Shown here in pieces: positions 1 to 13,200 of a stretch of DNA of 64,000 nt (positions within the stretch are counted from its first letter, which is position 1; the number at the start of each line of letters is the position of its first letter). The notes below the pieces were generated by a model. That model made no database searches. It was not told the origin of the DNA and saw nothing but the letters and a program-made list of their open reading frames with translations. The DNA is from Candidatus Hermodarchaeum yapensis (lineage in GTDB: Archaea; Asgardarchaeota; Hermodarchaeia; Hermodarchaeales; Hermodarchaeaceae). The position numbers were made by a program, and so were the translations under genes. The stretch is taken from assembly GCA_016840405.1 (NCBI GenBank), contig JAEOSK010000010.1, forward strand, positions 1 through 64,000. The letters are read 5' to 3'.

Positions 1-1047
1 AGAAACCGAAATTGTGCCTGAACCATAAGTTGGACTCACCCAAGAGGATGTGCTGTTGAGTCGTAATTGTAAGCCATTGGCGGTTGGGCTGGGTTTTCCT
101 CGGACGGTGAGTATAACATTGTCAAAGTCCATGGCGAAATAGTTACTGATGGTCCAATCAAAGTCCACGGTCATGCCCAGAGTAACATCAATGGTGTCAG
201 AAGCCCACGATGCGAGTTCATCAACAGAAAGTGAAAAGTTAATGTTATGGAATCCCCAGCCACCTCTATAGGCGTTAAGGCAATATCGGTGGCAGACAAA
301 GATGCGTTCGGCTCCTCCAACTTCTACATACACGGCCATTTCGTCGTCGTCGTCCCGACCGTGAATGTTATCATCGTAGAATTGGACATCAAAGGAGAGC
401 CAAGCGGAGCTGGGGTCAATCCGGTTGAGGTCGATAGTTTGTGTCCACCCGATATATTCCGTATAACTGGGTCCGGATTGCCAATTATATCCACTCGTAT
501 TGGCCCACACGTTGATGCCATCACCGGTTTCTCCCCAGTTTGGTCCATAATTCCACGAAAGACCATCGATACCTGTTCCTGACAATCCAACTTGACTTTC
601 CACCCAGTAGTCTGGTGTCGTCGTTCCGGATTCGAAATTCCCATTTCGAGTGTTACCTATTATGTGAGAAATGTTGTCAAACAAGTTGTACACTGAAGCG
701 GTGAGTTGGTAGCCAGTCCATCCTTGAGGAATCTCAATTTGTCCGGTTGCACTTTCTCCAAAATCAAGATCAGTAACACCTAACGCGGCAGTTTGACCAT
801 GCGAGTATTCCTGGACAGTGAGGACCTGTCCCAGTCCTTGGTAAAGATATTCTGAACCATCCCAACTTGGTCCCTCTGGCAGGGGTGGCATAGAGGGCGA
901 GAGAGATGTTTCTGTTTCGAGGCTAGTTCCATTCTCAGCGAATTCTTGAGCCGCTGGGGTCAAGTCAGTTAAGGGTGTAATTAGGATAAAACTGGATAAC
1001 AAAAACAAAGTCAAGATAGTTAAGGGAATAAAATTTCGTCGCTTCAT
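1..1047 (-). CDS. Giant secreted/surface protein, N-terminal part (cut by window edge)
   Basis: The reading frame runs from an ATG at 1047 to base 1 without a stop, so 349 N-terminal residues are visible and the gene continues outside the window. Residues 1-25 form a signal peptide (MKRR, then a hydrophobic stretch). The mature part aligns by eye with the N-terminus of the giant gene at 1295-13495: both share LPEGP, a Y-G-L/M-G motif, and a WTGYQL..VYNL block, followed by a jelly-roll-like region with many Trp, Asp and Gly residues. The two are therefore paralogues in head-to-tail order on the same strand. It is probably secreted and may be a surface or S-layer-like protein; whether it carries the same Ig-like repeats cannot be seen. 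Function is otherwise unknown. Confidence 0.85.
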   Translation of the reverse strand, partial: MKRRNFIPLTILTLFLLSSFILITPLTDLTPAAQEFAENGTSLETETSLSPSMPPLPEGPSWDGSEYLYQGLGQVLTVQEYSHGQTAALGVTDLDFGESATGQIEIPQGWTGYQLTASVYNLFDNISHIIGNTRNGNFESGTTTPDYWVESQVGLSGTGIDGLSWNYGPNWGETGDGINVWANTSGYNWQSGPSYTEYIGWTQTIDLNRIDPSSAWLSFDVQFYDDNIHGRDDDDEMAVYVEVGGAERIFVCHRYCLNAYRGGWGFHNINFSLSVDELASWASDTIDVTLGMTVDFDWTISNYFAMDFDNVILTVRGKPSPTANGLQLRLNSTSSWVSPTYGSGTISVS

Positions 1048-1213
1048 GTTTTTTTACCCCGGGGTGGTCAGCGGGGCATTGGAGCGTTGTTGCGTGATTC
1101 CAGGTCGCAATGCAGTGTGAGGGTCAGATGACGCGTTCATCGGTGACCCTTTAGTGTTACCGCTCCAATTACCGCCAAACCGTTACTTTACGACCGGTGA
1201 GGCGCTTTAAAAA
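1048..1213 (-). promoter_or_regulatory. Promoter and structured 5' leader of the partial giant gene
   Basis: On the minus strand a TATA-like box (TTTTTAAAG, 1205-1213) lies about 27 bp before GGTTTGG (1175-1181), the predicted transcript start. The leader of about 134 nt holds a 9-bp perfect inverted repeat (1078-1086 with 1161-1169) that encloses two hairpins. One is 1121-1149, with stems of 6 and 5 bp and a 5-nt loop; the other is 1090-1110, with a 5-bp stem. Between this element and the ATG is a 10-nt palindrome, ACCCCGGGGT (1056-1065), whose GGGGT half could serve as a ribosome-binding site. The same plan recurs before the neighbouring giant gene. The pairing is seen; a regulatory role is inferred. 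Confidence 0.55.
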
Positions 1214-1294
1214 CATTTACCTGCATCGTTGTCTAAACAAAAAAGAAAAGATTGAGTGCTCAAGAGCATCCTGTGCGTCGAGCACTCAGGAAAT

Positions 1295-4200
1295 CTACTC
1301 ATCCATGTTTGCGTTTTGTCGCAACGAATTATACGTAGCTTGGCGCTCTTCCTTACTCAGATACTTCAGGTGATCGACTAAGGCTTCCTTCTCTACATCG
1401 CTAAGATCCGGAATCTTCGCAAGCTCCCGGCGAATCTCAGCAATCACCGCAACGGGGGCGGCAGGGGCCTCTTGGAGTTCGGGAGGTAACACAGTAGGCG
1501 CGGTTCGGTCTTCCCTTTTTACCTTGGGTTCCGGTGGTTCTTCAGGCGGTACTTCTTCCAGTGGGGGCTTTTCAGGCTTAATAGAAGGTGTTTCAGGTGG
1601 AGTGGGTTTTGGTGGTGCTTTTACAGGCGCTACTTCTGGAGGTGGTGTTATCGGTTCTTCACGTTGGGTGAGGAAGTCCATCCGACGTTGACCCATCTGG
1701 CGCTTCAAGTCGTCGAGGAACCAGATCCGGTCTTTGCGAGGAATCTTTCGCATCTCGTTCGCAAGGACGGTTTTCTCTTCCGGACCTAATCCTGGAATCT
1801 TGTCCAATTCAGTCATGATGTCTTCTTCAGTGGCCGTGATTTCTTCCACTTCTTCTGTTTTTGGAATCATAGCTGATGTTGCAGCCACGCCAATCGTACC
1901 CATCGCTGTGTCTACTTTGGACTGCATGGTAACTGCACGGGCTTGGAAGCGTTTCAAGTCCTTCCGACCAAGTTTATAGCCTTCATCCTTTTCAACCGTC
2001 TTTGCGAGTTTCCGCAAACGACGTACTTCCCACGGAATTGAGTAAACACGGGCCCAGAGAATCCAGCCAATCAGCGCAATGACCACTATTACGGCACTGA
2101 TAGATCCATAGAAAATTAAGTAATTCGTGAGTTCTGTGAATTCGATATTGACAAAACTTTCAATTTGGTTGACAGGATTATAATTGAATTTCTCAGCAAT
2201 GAGAGTCAATGTAGTTGAACTGACAAAGGATGTACTAATTGTTATGTTATAAAAACCAGGATGGATTGGATCAGGATTTACCGAGATTGTTCCTCCTATA
2301 GGACCTTCATGTTCATAATTAACTTCAGCCCCAGACACTGGTGCATTGTGATATGTGTCATTTAGATAGAGTCCAAAGGAGTAGGTTGTTCCGATATAAA
2401 GTGTATTAGGAATAGGCTGGGTTAAACTGAGTTCCATTGGAATAGGACCGACTTCAAGGCTCTTGCTAGTCATTTGGTTTTCATAAAAATCTGAACGAAA
2501 TTCAATTATGAGTTCGCGGGTGGCTGATGTATTAAATTGGAAATACACAGTCCAATAGCCGAAGTCGGAATCAAAGGTGAAATCTACAGCAGTAATAAAG
2601 CTGATGGTTCTTGCTAACACCTCTTCTTCAAGGAGACTGCTATTACTCATATCCTTATAATCAAAGGTTAGGATAAGTGTATCTCCAATGGGAATGAACC
2701 AACTGGGGTTCGAATAGGGAACGGAGACATTATAGTCAATCCCATCAATTGTGACGATTGTATATGCACTTATGAGTTCTAATGTTGTTTTTGCCTTGCT
2801 GATTGTTAGAGGAACTGAAGTTGACGAGTCACTGTATTTTGAAAATATTGGATGATAGATACTAATTATCCGGGCTTGACTACTTGGAGTTTCATTGGCA
2901 GGGAACGAGCAATTATACCATCCGTCAGTACCATTTTCGATGAAATTGTATGGGATCCCTTGCCAAAGGAGATACAGCGTGTGGCCATTGATTGGATTCC
3001 ACAGACCAAAACCTCGTGTGTCATTAAGAAAGACGTTAATTATGACATTCTGCTTGTAATCCGCTGAATAAGCCGTTTCTTCGACGATAATCTCACAAGG
3101 CTTATACCTCACAGTGATTGTGAAAGTGATTTGCTGAGGGATTGTATTTGCAGCGCCAGCTGTAACGGTGATGGTTTGAGGTTGAATCCGCCAGTCAGAT
3201 GTATCGAATTCACAATAGTAGGTTCCGTCTGCTATGAAGGTGAAATTCTTCAGCACTAAGGAGGTTGAAGCATTTAGTGCGCGAATTGCGGCATTATTCA
3301 AAAAGTTCCAGAAGGTCTCATTTTCATGAACTGACCAAAAAGTCACAAAAAGAGTGATTTTGTCATCTATGTAGACTTGTATTGCAGTACTATTTCCTGT
3401 TGGAATATCGAGTCTTGTGTTTACTGCTTGAATGCTTACTGTAAAGATGAAAAATTCAGTTTCGTAGTCGGTCATGTTCGTTTGGATGATGAGTTGGGTT
3501 CCTGTTGCTTCTGCTAATCCTGTATCGAGTGTTGGAATAATAGTATAGAAGCCAGGAGTTCCCGTGTATGTCATTAATTCCCAGTCTGAAGTATACCATT
3601 TGTAGATGATTTCGGTGCCGTTGGCTGAGGTCATTGGAGTTCCGGTTAAAACATCTTCAAGGTAAACTGTGACAGGAATGAGTTCTCCCCAGTAAACAAT
3701 TATATTCTCGCCAATTGGGTCGATTTTTACCAGTGAAAGAGGTGCTTTATGGATTGTAATGTCAACATCTCTGATTTGTTCTTCATAATTTGATTTAGAA
3801 GCGGTGAGGTAGAAGGAGAACGCTCCTGCAGCGAGACCTGTTGTGTCAATCATAATTACCCAGGTTCCATCCATTCTCTGAGTATAATTGAATGTCAATC
3901 CAATATCAATAAACCAAATTACATCGGTGATATTTTCGAATCCGTGGTCTCGATCTTGGTATAACGCCTCAATAACCAGCCATTGAGAGTAGTATAGTGT
4001 AGAGGGTTGCGACCAATCGAGCGTTGTGCGAATTTCACGGACACGTGCTGAAACGAAGGTTTCTGCAGATGCATAGTATGGGAAATATTGTGGGTCAAAT
4101 CCTGTGGGCCACGTTAGTGTGATGCGGAATGAATAAGTTCCTATATCAAGATTCATACTTCCGCGAATAATTAGTGTGTAGTTACCGTCAGTTCCTGGCC

Positions 4201-7200
4201 AGGAGGAGGCGGGAACGTACCAGTATGAATCATTCCATCCTGTTATATCGTCACATTCAACAAGAATGCCAACATATTCACTGCCATTAGTGATTAATCC
4301 TCCACCAGTCGTCTCGTAATGCAAATTGATGATGATATCATCACCAGTTGGCTCGGTTTGGATGGTTTCGGAGTAAAGAATGGTTTCAGTTCCTACTGTG
4401 CGGACTGAAAATGCTTTTGTTGCTATAGTATAGAAAGGCGCATTTCCACCAATCCAACTAGCCTCTATTTTCAGGTTGAAGATTATGTTAACCGCTCCTA
4501 GTTCACTAGCATTGATTAAAACGCGATAGTAAAGGGTTGGTTCGCTCCAACCTGCACCAAATGTTATGTCTTCAATATAATAGGTAGCAGAGATTTCACT
4601 ATCGTTTGCAGCATGTAGGATACGGATTCGTACATAAGTACCAGTTGTTAAATTATCGATACCCCAGTCATCAAGGACGTCAGTATAATTTAGGTAGACG
4701 ATAACATTATCCGCATAGTTGGTGTCGGGTGGATTCGTATTGATAATGCGGGTTTCTCGGGTTTCGGATGTTAACCAAACGCCCACCCACTGTTCTTCGT
4801 AGTCTGATGGATCTGCTATCCACCCAAGGGTGATGTTAATCCAGTAACTTCCTGGTGATGGAGTTTGATTAGAGTTGATAGTGATAAGGTATTGGCCATT
4901 TCCTAAGTCTGACAATGAAAAGCTTGGATTACTCCAACTACCATTAGTGAAGATGGTATTTTGATCAGAACCAGTAATGCCGTCTCCATCTTGGGAGCTT
5001 GCATCATCGCGAACGCGATAGATTATTGTGATGTAGAAATCTTCACCATAGGGCGCGGCGTCAACTGGCTCTTTTTCAATCTCAGTGTATACGGTACGGA
5101 TGTTAAATGACATTGGGGGATTGGCGATTCGGGCAGATCGATATGGATCCGTTGGGTGATATGCATCAACTTCGATTTCATAACTCTCAATACCAAGTGC
5201 CTTTGTAATGGTGATGCGGTAGTATCCGGGGTATGGTGTGACGGAATAGTCACTTGGAAGAAGGACTAAACCCCCGATGCCCGTGACGGTAATAGTGGCT
5301 CCGGAAATAAATGCCCCGTTGTTGGAGCTTTGTCCATCCAGGATGAAGTATTGCACATCGACAGTAACATTATCGCCATAAGGTGTTGTTGGGACTCGTG
5401 AGTAAGCAAGTGTTGTGAAGAGAGCACGCACGGTAATTGGGACATTGCTGAGTTCTCTATTAGTAAATTGGGCTGGGCTAGATATTAAAATGTCAAAGAA
5501 ATAGGTCTGATTAGTCGGGAGTTCTGTAGCAAAGATGGTGATGGTATAGGTGCCATCTGCATTGTCCAGGAAGGTAAAGTTCACACCCAGAGTTAAAGTC
5601 GCTATGCTTATTGTAGCTCCTGTGATTGGATCTCCATTTTGGAATGCAATCGTGTCAGAAACGGTGTAGTTCACTTCAAGAATCCCATCTTCTCCCCAAG
5701 CGACGACCGGTGGGCTTTGATAAGTAAAGCTAGTGGCAAGCGCACGAATAGTGGCTGCTGTGTACACCGTGTCATTCTCATAGCTTGCTGAAGTGTACAC
5801 GTATATATCTAGTGCATGAGTTCCTAACGCCCAACCTGTCGTATCTATGGTAACCGTGAAGATACCATCGTCAGGTAAGCCATTTTCTACCCATTGTGTC
5901 CAGTTTCCACTATCAATAAAGAGGGTTGTTGGACCTAGAATCCGTATGGCGATAAGGTCTGCATCAGGAAATGATGTACCTGGCTCATCATCATCGTCAA
6001 CGCGTAAAACCATGGATCCATTATTTTGCCAGGGTATAGTGGTTATGGGATCGATATCACTAGCAATGTAGTGGTTGCGAATCCGAAAACCGATGGTTTG
6101 GTCGGCATTTTGATGGTATGCATCGGGGGCGATAACATGCAAGGCAAGGGAATAGATTTTCACTATGGAGATTTTTCCACTTGAATAAAGGATGGTTAAT
6201 GTGTACTGACCGCCACCGTTATCAACGAGAGTATAATCACCTGGATCGAGTACACTGCCATCGAGCAAAGTTCCTGCGATACTTGTTACTCCGGTAATCC
6301 CATTACCGTCTTCACCACTTGCTGAATCATCCACAATATAATTGAAAACGATAATGACATCTAAACCCCAGGCTGTGCTACCTACTGGATCGTATATGAT
6401 TGCGGTACGAATTGTTCGAATTTCAAACCCAATATTGATGCTTGCATCATCATGTTGGGTATCCGGTGAGTTCACATAGAGATCCAATGAATAGGTCTGA
6501 ATGCTACTAATTCTACCACTTGAGAAGAGAATTGTAAGAGTATATTGTCCCCCGCCATTATCGACTAGTGTATAATCACCGGGATTCAAAGCACCACCCT
6601 CAAGCAAGGATCCCGCAAGTGAGGTGATACCCGTGATTCCTATGCCATGCTGAGAACTGGCAGGATCATTCACTTGATAATTGAAGATAATGACCACATT
6701 TGTACCTCGGGGAACAGGAGGCGTGGGAGTATAATTTATGAGGGTGACAATAGACCGTACGTCGAATTGCACGGATCGGTCTGCGTCGTCATAATTTGCA
6801 GCTGGTTTATTCACATAGAGGTAGAGGGTATATGATTGAATGTTGTTGATTCTAGCGCTGGAATTAAGAATTGTAAGAGTATATTGACCAGCTCCTTCAT
6901 CAACTAATGTGTAATCGGTACCAACTAATCCAACGGCATTTAGTGTTGACCCTGAAATGTCTGTTAAACCAGTAATACCATTACCGTGTTGGATACTCGC
7001 TAAATCACTTACCCGATAATAGAATGTAATAACAACATCATCACCCCAAGGTGTTGGTGAGGGTGGGTCAATCGTCACATGAGTTGTTAAGGCACGAATA
7101 TCGAAGGTAATGGTTTGGTCAGCGTCATCATATTGAGCGGCAGGGGCATCAAAATGTAATTCCAATGTATAGGTCCTAATACTGGACAATTTCCCACTGG

Positions 7201-10200
7201 AATAAAGAAGAGTGAGGGTGTACTGACCGCCACCGTTATCGACCAGACTGTAGTCACCTGATACTAGGGCTATAGCATCTAAGGTAGATCCACTAATGCT
7301 CGTTACTCCGATAATCCCATTCCCGTGCTGGGCGCTGGATGTATCTTCAACCAAATAGAATACAGTGATAACCACATCCTGACCCCAAGGCGTCGGAAGG
7401 GGCGGCGTATAGGTAATCTTTGTACCCAACAAGCGAACAGTAAATGATGTTGTTCGGTCTGCAGTATCGTACTCAGCGCTGGGCGCAACAACATGCAGAG
7501 CCATTGAATAGGACTTGATACTCGAAATAACTCCACTGCTAAATAGGATAGTAAGAGTGTACTGGCCCCCACCATCATCAACCAGAGTATATTCACCGGG
7601 GTTCAGAGCTACTGCGTCAAGAGTGGAGCCGGTAATTGAAGTGACCGCGATTATGCCTGTTCCGTCATTAGAACTGTCTAAGTCGTTGATGATGTAATAG
7701 AAAGTGATGACGACGTCTTCACCCCACGGGGTCTGGGGAATCGGATCAAAGGAAATCGAAGTCCGCAACGTCCGGACACTGAAACTAATTGTTTGTGATG
7801 CATTCTCATGTTGAGCATCAGGAGAAACGACAAAGACAATCAGAGAATACAACTTGACGCTAGATAGTTTCCCACTACTAAATAGAATAGTTAGAGTATA
7901 TTGACCTCCACCATTATCAACGAGTGTATAGTCGCCGGGGTCGAGTGCGACAGCATCAAGGGTTGATCCTGTGATACTAGTAACGCTTGTAATGCCTGAG
8001 CCATCTTGGGAGCTGGTGGGGTCATTTACAGTATAGTAGAAGATGATTTCGACATCTTCACCATACGGTGTGGGACTGACTGCATCATACGTGATGAAGG
8101 TTCGAATGGTCCGAATTTCGAATGTGATGGTTTGGTCAGCATCATCATGTTGGCTATCAGGAGCGACGACATGCAGGTCAAGAGTATATGTTTTGATGTT
8201 GTTGATGATTCCACTGGTAAAAAGTAGTGTTAGGGTGTATTGACCACCGCCATTATCTTCAAATGTATAATCTGTGACGAGGAGTGGTGCTCCATCCAAT
8301 TGGGACCCAGCAATTGACGTTACACCAGAAATCCCGTTTCCATGGTGACTACTGGACGGGTCATTGACCTTATAGTAGAAAATGATGACGACATCCTCAC
8401 TCCAAGGTACTGGAATGACAGGGTCATACGTAATTTCAGTTGCGAGAGTTCTCACATCAAAAGTGATTATTTGATTCGCATCATCATGTTGAGCATCTGG
8501 GGAGTTCACATAAAGGTACAAGCTGTAAGATTGGACGGTATTGATCTTTCCACTCGAGTAGAGGATGGTGAGTGTATATTGACCTCCGCCATTATCTACG
8601 AAGGTAAAGTCGCCAGGATCAAGAAGAACCGCGTCAAGGGTGGATCCTGCTATATTGGTGACGCCAGTGATGCCGTTGCCGTGTTGGGTGCTAGCGAGGT
8701 CACTAACCCGATAATAAAAGGTGATTATAACATCGTCACTCCACGGAGTTTGTGTCGGTGGATCAATCGTTACTTGGGTTGTCAGGGTGCGAATATCGAA
8801 GGTAATGGTTTGATCAGCAGCATCATATTGGACAGCTGGAGCATCAAAATGCAACTCTAGCGTATAGGTCTTAATGCTGGACAGTCTCCCACTGGAATAA
8901 AGGATTGTGAGGGTGTATTGTCCAACCCCATTATCAACTAACGTGAAATCACCTGCAATAAGAGGTGCGCCATCAAGTGTTGAACCCGTGATGCTGGTGA
9001 CGCCAGTGATGCCGTTGCCATGTTGTGCACTGGACGTGTCTTCGACCAAATAGAACACAATGATAACCACATCCTGCCCCCACGGTGTAGGAAGAGGTGG
9101 CGTATACGAAATTTTCGTTCCAAGTACTCGGACTGTGAAAGTGGTGGTTCGATCTGCGGAATCATATTCAGTGCTTGGGGAATCGACGTGCAAGGCTAGC
9201 GAGTAGGATTGGATGTTCGAAATTACTCCACTACTGTACAGAATAGTGAGGGTGTATTGGCCCCCACCATTATCAACGAGGGTATATTCTCCAGGGTTCA
9301 AGGCGACGGCTTCGAGTGTGGAGCCGGTAATGGAAGTGACCCCAGTGATGCCGGTGCCGTCATTGGAGCTGTCTAGGTCGTTGATGACATAGTAGAAAGT
9401 GATGATGACATCTTCGCCCCAGGGGGTCTGGGGAATCGGGTCAAAGGAAATTGAGGTTCGTAGTGAACGAATTGTGAATGAGAGCGTTTGTGTCGCATCT
9501 TCGTGTTGAGCATCGGGTGAGTTCACATAAATGTACAGGGAGTAAGTTTTGATACTGTTTACCAGCCCACTTGAATAGAGAATAGTTAGAGTATATTGAC
9601 CTCCACCATTATCAACGAGTGTATAATCACCGGGGTCGAGAGCGATAGCATCGAGGGTCGATCCTGTGATATCGGTGACGCCAGGGATACCAGTCCCATC
9701 TTGGGAGCTGGTGGGGTCATTTACAGTATAGTAGAAGATGATTTCGCCATCTTCACCATACGGTGTAGGGCTAACCGCATCATAGGTAACAAAGGTTTGG
9801 ATTGCTCGTATAGAAAATCCAATTGTTTGGTTAGCGTCGTCATGTTGGCTATCAGGCGAGTTCACATAAATGTACAGGGAGTAGGTTTTGATGCTGGTTA
9901 TTAGACCACTTGAGTAGAGTATGGTGAGGGTGTATTGGCCGCCCCCATTATCTACAAGTGTGTAATCTCCTCCTGTGAGTGGTGTTCCATCTAGTGTGGA
10001 GCCAGAAATATCGGTTACGCCTGTGATACCATTACCATGTTGACTGCTTGCAGGATCATTGACACTATAGTAAAAGGTGATTATCACGTTCTCGCTCCAG
10101 GGCACAGGAATCACTGGATTGTAAGTAATCTGTGTAGCCAATGTTCGAACGGTAAAGCTCGTGGTTTGAGCAGCGTTTTCATGTTGGGTATCTGGTGTGT

Positions 10201-13200
10201 TTACAAAAACGTAGAGTGAATATGTTGTAATACTATTGATCATTCCGCTGGAGTACAGGATGGTGAGGGTGTATTGGCCCCCACCATTATCGATTAGTGT
10301 ATAATCGCCACCGAGTAGGGGGGCACCATCGAGAGTGGAACCAGTGATGTTGGTGACACCAGGAATTCCTGTACCATGTTGACTACTAGCTGTATCACTG
10401 ACACGATAATAGAACGTGATAACAATATCTTCACTCCAAGGTGTTGAAGCAATGGGTTCGAAGGTAACTTGGGTGATTAATGCCCGAATCACGAAGGTAA
10501 TTTGCCTGTTATTGCCGATGTATTCAGATGAAGGCGAGATAACATACAATTGCAATGTGTAGGATTTGACGGTATTTATTCTCCCACTGGAGTACAGGAT
10601 GGTGAGGGTGTACTGACCGCCACCATTATCCACAAGGGTATATTCGCCGCCAAGGAGGGCACTTCCATCAAGCGTCGTTCCAGTCAGGCTTGTGACACCG
10701 GTGATTCCTTCTCCATCATGTGAACTATCGGGATCATCAACAGTATAATAAAACGTGATTACCTGGTCTTCACCTCGCGGTGTTGGTTGTGGTGGATCAT
10801 AGGTGATAGATGTTTCCAAAGCTCTTACATTAAAGTTGATGGATCTGGTGGCATCACTATACTTCGAATCTGCTGGTGTTACTTGAAGAAGGAGGGAGTA
10901 GGATTTTACAGAATCAATTACTCCACTTGAAGAAAGGATTGTTAGGGTATATTGACCACCTCCAAGATCTGAGAGGGAGTAATTAGTCCCTTCAGTAAGT
11001 GGAGTTCCATCAAGTTGAACAATAATCGATGCTCCGCTCAACCCAGTTCCATCATGTTGGCTGTCTGGATCATTAACGGTGTAATTAAAGGAAATCACTA
11101 CGTCTTCGTCCCAAGATACGGATCCAGGCGGTGTGTAAGTGATGGTCGTTGAGATTTCACGAATTACAATTGTAAGAACTAAAGTCTGGTTTTGATAATA
11201 ATTGAGGTCTGCTTGGATTGCAAGGGAATAGGTACCGGGTGTAGGTTTATCTGTGGTGTCTACGGTTATATTATACCATCCTGCAGTTCCGGTGGGTGTA
11301 ACAACAGTACTTGGCCATCCGGTAGTGGTAATTGTGGCTCCAGTGACCCCGGTATTGTTGTAGACATCCCAGTATTTGACTTGAACAGTGAAAACTTCAT
11401 CATAAGGGACCGTTAATCCAGGTGACTCAGGAGATGTAAGAGAGGTTCCACCTCTGATAAAGAGGTTAATTGATGTGCTCTTTGAATCGAAGTCCGTTTT
11501 ATTAGCATCAATGCTAAGTACATAATCCCCTGGCCCTAGTATATTCTTGGCAATTTGTGCCTCATAATATCCACCAGAAGCATAGAAACTGATAGGATTA
11601 CCAGAAACATTTCCGTTTACAGTTGCTCCTGTAATGGGTAGATTAGTGTCAGTATCTAAGAATTGGACACGTGGATAGAAGTAACCGGTATCTGCATAGG
11701 TGACCCACATATCTGATTCATCGGGAGTTAATGTGGTGGCATGTTCTATACTGATAATTTTTGATTGAAAGCCTGCGGAGGTGATGGAATAAGTGTCACC
11801 GTTGTCATAGCTGATGCAGAGTGTGTAATCTCCGGCTGGGTATATGGTTCCATCAGTGAATTGGATGTTCGGAAACGTGACAGTGGTACTCGTGACGGTT
11901 TGGGATGATTCATTGATAGGATATCCTGTTGGGTCGTAGAGCGTTAAGTTGGCCTGTCCAGAAGAAACCGAGATCGTAGCCTCTACTGTCAATGTTGAGG
12001 GGCTGCCTGGACTAATCCGAAAAGTGTCAAAATTCGTTGTTATAGATGATACACGGTTTGTGGAAGCAAGAGTGAAGTTCCACCAACCATATACATCATT
12101 CACAGCCGCGGTAGAAAGTTCAAAATGCGTGGCTGTAGTCGTGACTACGCTTGTGCGGTCATTGAAGAGCGCGTCTGTCACTTCATACAGAGTCCAAGTT
12201 TCCGTGGTTGGACGAATGATTGAAAGATTGTAATTTTCAAAGAAATATGGTTGATACGAATACACCCAAGTAGTCAAATAAACGGGTGTATTATTTCTTG
12301 CAACAAACTGCGTTCCATCTGGACCCACCTGTTGTTCTGTGGTTGCTTCTTTTGTTATGTATAATGTTAGATCATAATCAAAGCTTACTAATCGTGCATC
12401 ATTATCGGTTGCTTCCCAATGAGCAAGAACCTCTTCATGGACTGTAGTAGGATTCGCCCAAGTTCCAGGTACAGAATAGGTTCCAACACCATAATCTGCG
12501 GTTTGAGCAATTGTGGTGTTCATCATCAAGTCAAGCCAGATATGGTTTGGATTGACTTTTCCTCGGACTTCTAAGGTCACATCATCAAAATCGAGTGCCC
12601 AGTATTCATAATCCCATGCGGCTTGTGCACCAGTCCAAGAGAGACCTAGTCGGACATTAATGTTTCCAGGAACTGACCATGTGAGTAAATCATCATAAGG
12701 AATAGAGATATTCAAATTATACCATTGTCCGTTATTTGGACAGCGTTCATCAAGGAGCTGTCGATAGACAATTCCAGCAACTTCTGCAAAAATTACCATT
12801 CGACCGCGACCTCCACTAGAACCTGCTAAGAGGTTAACCCGTACCCTAAAGGTTAATTTTGCATATTCAGGATCATCTCGTTGAATGTTAATGGCATTTC
12901 GCCAGACAATATATTGTGTGGCATCCCAATTGAATCCGCTCCACCATTCTATCCATGTTCTTACTCCGTTTCCTGAATAACCGTACCCTGATCCCCATAG
13001 GGTTCCGTAGAATGGGTTCGTGGTATTATCTGGTGGTATGATATTGTATTGACTACTCCATGCAGTACCAATATTTTCGAAATTCCCGTTTTCTCGGCTC
13101 CCTTGCATGAAATAGGGTTGATCATAAAGGTTGTAGACGTTCGCATCAAGCTGATAACCCGTCCAGCCAGCAGGTAAGCGAATTTCACCATATTCGTCTT

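Noticed and set aside
8342-8860. A 172-codon open frame on the plus strand inside the repeat gene
   Set aside because: It mirrors the highly regular repeat codons on the other strand and recurs, in part, at other repeat units. It has no ribosome-binding site or recognisable domain.
6078-11160. CRISPR-like array
   Set aside because: The period is 339 bp, the copies are coding and similar across their whole length, and there are no short repeats with unique spacers.
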